DNA of 6,361 nucleotides, taken from assembly GCA_027318945.1 (NCBI GenBank), contig DAHVOF010000072.1, positions 1-6,361 on the forward strand, in the 5' to 3' direction. The notes beneath the pieces were generated by a model. That model was given only the letters and a program-made list of their open reading frames with translations, was not told the origin of the DNA and did not search any database. Both the position numbers and the translations under genes were made by a program. Positions 5,535-6,361 of this stretch are shown here, piece after piece. Position 1 is the first letter of the stretch, and every line of letters starts with the position of its first letter. The stretch is from Actinomycetota bacterium (GTDB lineage: Bacteria > Actinomycetota > Acidimicrobiia > Acidimicrobiales > Acidimicrobiaceae).

Positions 5535-6361
5535 TCACAATCTTCCCAACCCAACAGCCTTGCGAGGCAGCCTGGCCAATGCCGCCGTGAATCTGCCCAA
5601 TGACTTGGCAAGTCGCCCCCGCGGCAAGCCGCTTTCCTCCCCGGCAACCGGGCTGATGTTTTTAGCGACCGAGTTAACGAGCCCTAGCGCAAAAAGCTCC
5701 ACTACCAACGAAGATCCGCCAGAAGAAATGAGAGGTAAAGGCACTCCGGTCACCGGCAGCAATCCAATCACGGCCCCCACATTTAGAACTAATTGGGCTA
5801 CGAACCACGAGCCGATTCCAACACACAAAAGCGCACCAAATCGAGTGCTGCTCTTCTGCGCCACTCTGAAGATCGAGAAGACCAAAAGTGCAAGCAAACC
5901 CAGAACAATGACAGCACCGACAGCTCCGAGCTCTTGGCCGATCACGGAAAAAATAAAATCCGTCTGAGGATTGGGCAAAAAGCCCCATTTGGCCTGTCCT
6001 GCGCCAGGACCTGCACCAGTGATGTGCCCAGTGGCGAATGCGACCAGTGATTGCACCTCTTGGTAAGCAAAATTTGTACGATTCTGCCAGGGATGCATAA
6101 ACGAAAGAAGCCTGGCCCGACGATAGCTCTTCGCGAAGGCCTCGTAAAGACCAGCGGCAGCAATTGCCGCAAGGGTTGGCACTAGGTGCCTCATTCGAAC
6201 CCCTGAAACAAAGAGAACTCCAATCGCTGTAGCTCCGACAACCATGGCAGTCCCCATATCTGGTTCCACCAAGATCAGCGCCGACGCCGCAAGCGTTGCG
6301 ATTATTACTGGCCGAAGCACTCTGCGCCAGTCGTGGACCTGACCAGCTCTAGACGTAGATC
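5535..6361 (-). CDS. ftsW: Septal peptidoglycan polymerase FtsW (SEDS family), C-terminal part (5' end beyond window)
   Basis: FtsW is a multi-pass SEDS glycosyltransferase that polymerises lipid II at the septum together with its partner class B penicillin-binding protein. The frame is open from the window edge (first full codon at 6359), giving 274 residues. A GTG at 6320 is internal, not the start, because the codons before it already read as family sequence (HDWRRVLRP). Numbering the fragment from 6359, the visible features are LVEPDMGTA (30-38), the juxtamembrane NRTNFAYQEVQS (93-104), GAGPGAGQAKWGFLPNPQTDFIFSVIGQELG (115-145, with the likely catalytic Asp at 134) and GVPLPLISSGGSSL (205-218), with hydrophobic helices between them. 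A basic cytoplasmic tail follows. FtsW is chosen over RodA because murG comes next. Relative to common family motifs, LPEAHTDF reads LPNPQTDF and SYGGSS reads SSGGSS. Confidence 0.95.
   Translation of the reverse strand, partial: STSRAGQVHDWRRVLRPVIIATLAASALILVEPDMGTAMVVGATAIGVLFVSGVRMRHLVPTLAAIAAAGLYEAFAKSYRRARLLSFMHPWQNRTNFAYQEVQSLVAFATGHITGAGPGAGQAKWGFLPNPQTDFIFSVIGQELGAVGAVIVLGLLALLVFSIFRVAQKSSTRFGALLCVGIGSWFVAQLVLNVGAVIGLLPVTGVPLPLISSGGSSLVVELFALGLVNSVAKNISPVAGEESGLPRGRLAKSLGRFTAALARLPRKAVGLGRL

Noticed and set aside
5314..5967. 217-residue open frame on the plus strand across murG and ftsW
   Set aside because: It is antisense to two clearly conserved genes, has a low-complexity proline- and serine-rich composition typical of shadow frames, and shows no recognisable domain.
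1..6361. A novel or accessory system (mobile element, defence system, CRISPR, biosynthetic cluster)
   Set aside because: All coding capacity is accounted for by conserved division and cell wall genes in one orientation; no transposase, direct-repeat array, tRNA or foreign-looking segment was seen.

Overview
The window is one continuous piece of a bacterial division and cell wall (dcw) cluster. Every real gene reads on the minus strand, so transcription runs from high to low coordinates: ftsW (5' end outside the window) > murG > murC > murB > ftsQ > a 374-base gap > ftsZ (3' end outside the window).

The organism is most likely a member of the Actinomycetota. There is no ftsA between ftsQ and ftsZ. 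The FtsZ nucleotide signature has the AGEGGGTGTG form that I associate with actinobacteria. FtsQ has a basic N-terminus containing IDPRIKERR. Having murB between murC and ftsQ, with moderate GC (a little over half by eye), would suit a lineage such as Acidimicrobiia, but that is an inference from memory and was not tested by a tree.

Layout: bases 5535-6361 encode the C-terminal 274 or so residues of FtsW, the septal peptidoglycan polymerase. After a 37-base gap come murG (lipid II synthesis), murC (addition of L-Ala to UDP-MurNAc), murB (making of UDP-MurNAc) and ftsQ (divisome scaffold). murG and murC abut, murC and murB overlap by one base (TGATG), and murB and ftsQ overlap by 20 bases, so these four genes look like a tightly coupled translational unit. 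Bases 768-1141 have no credible gene. They hold a terminator-like hairpin, a second hairpin, a weak promoter candidate and a small repeat family close to the ftsZ start. Bases 1-767 encode the N-terminal 255 residues of FtsZ, including the GTP-binding and catalytic loops.

Together the genes supply UDP-MurNAc (MurB), start the stem peptide (MurC), finish lipid II (MurG), polymerise it at the septum (FtsW), and assemble the division machine (FtsQ, FtsZ). I see no mobile element, CRISPR array, RNA gene or novel defence or biosynthetic system. The part least explained by known genes is the ftsQ-ftsZ intergenic region.
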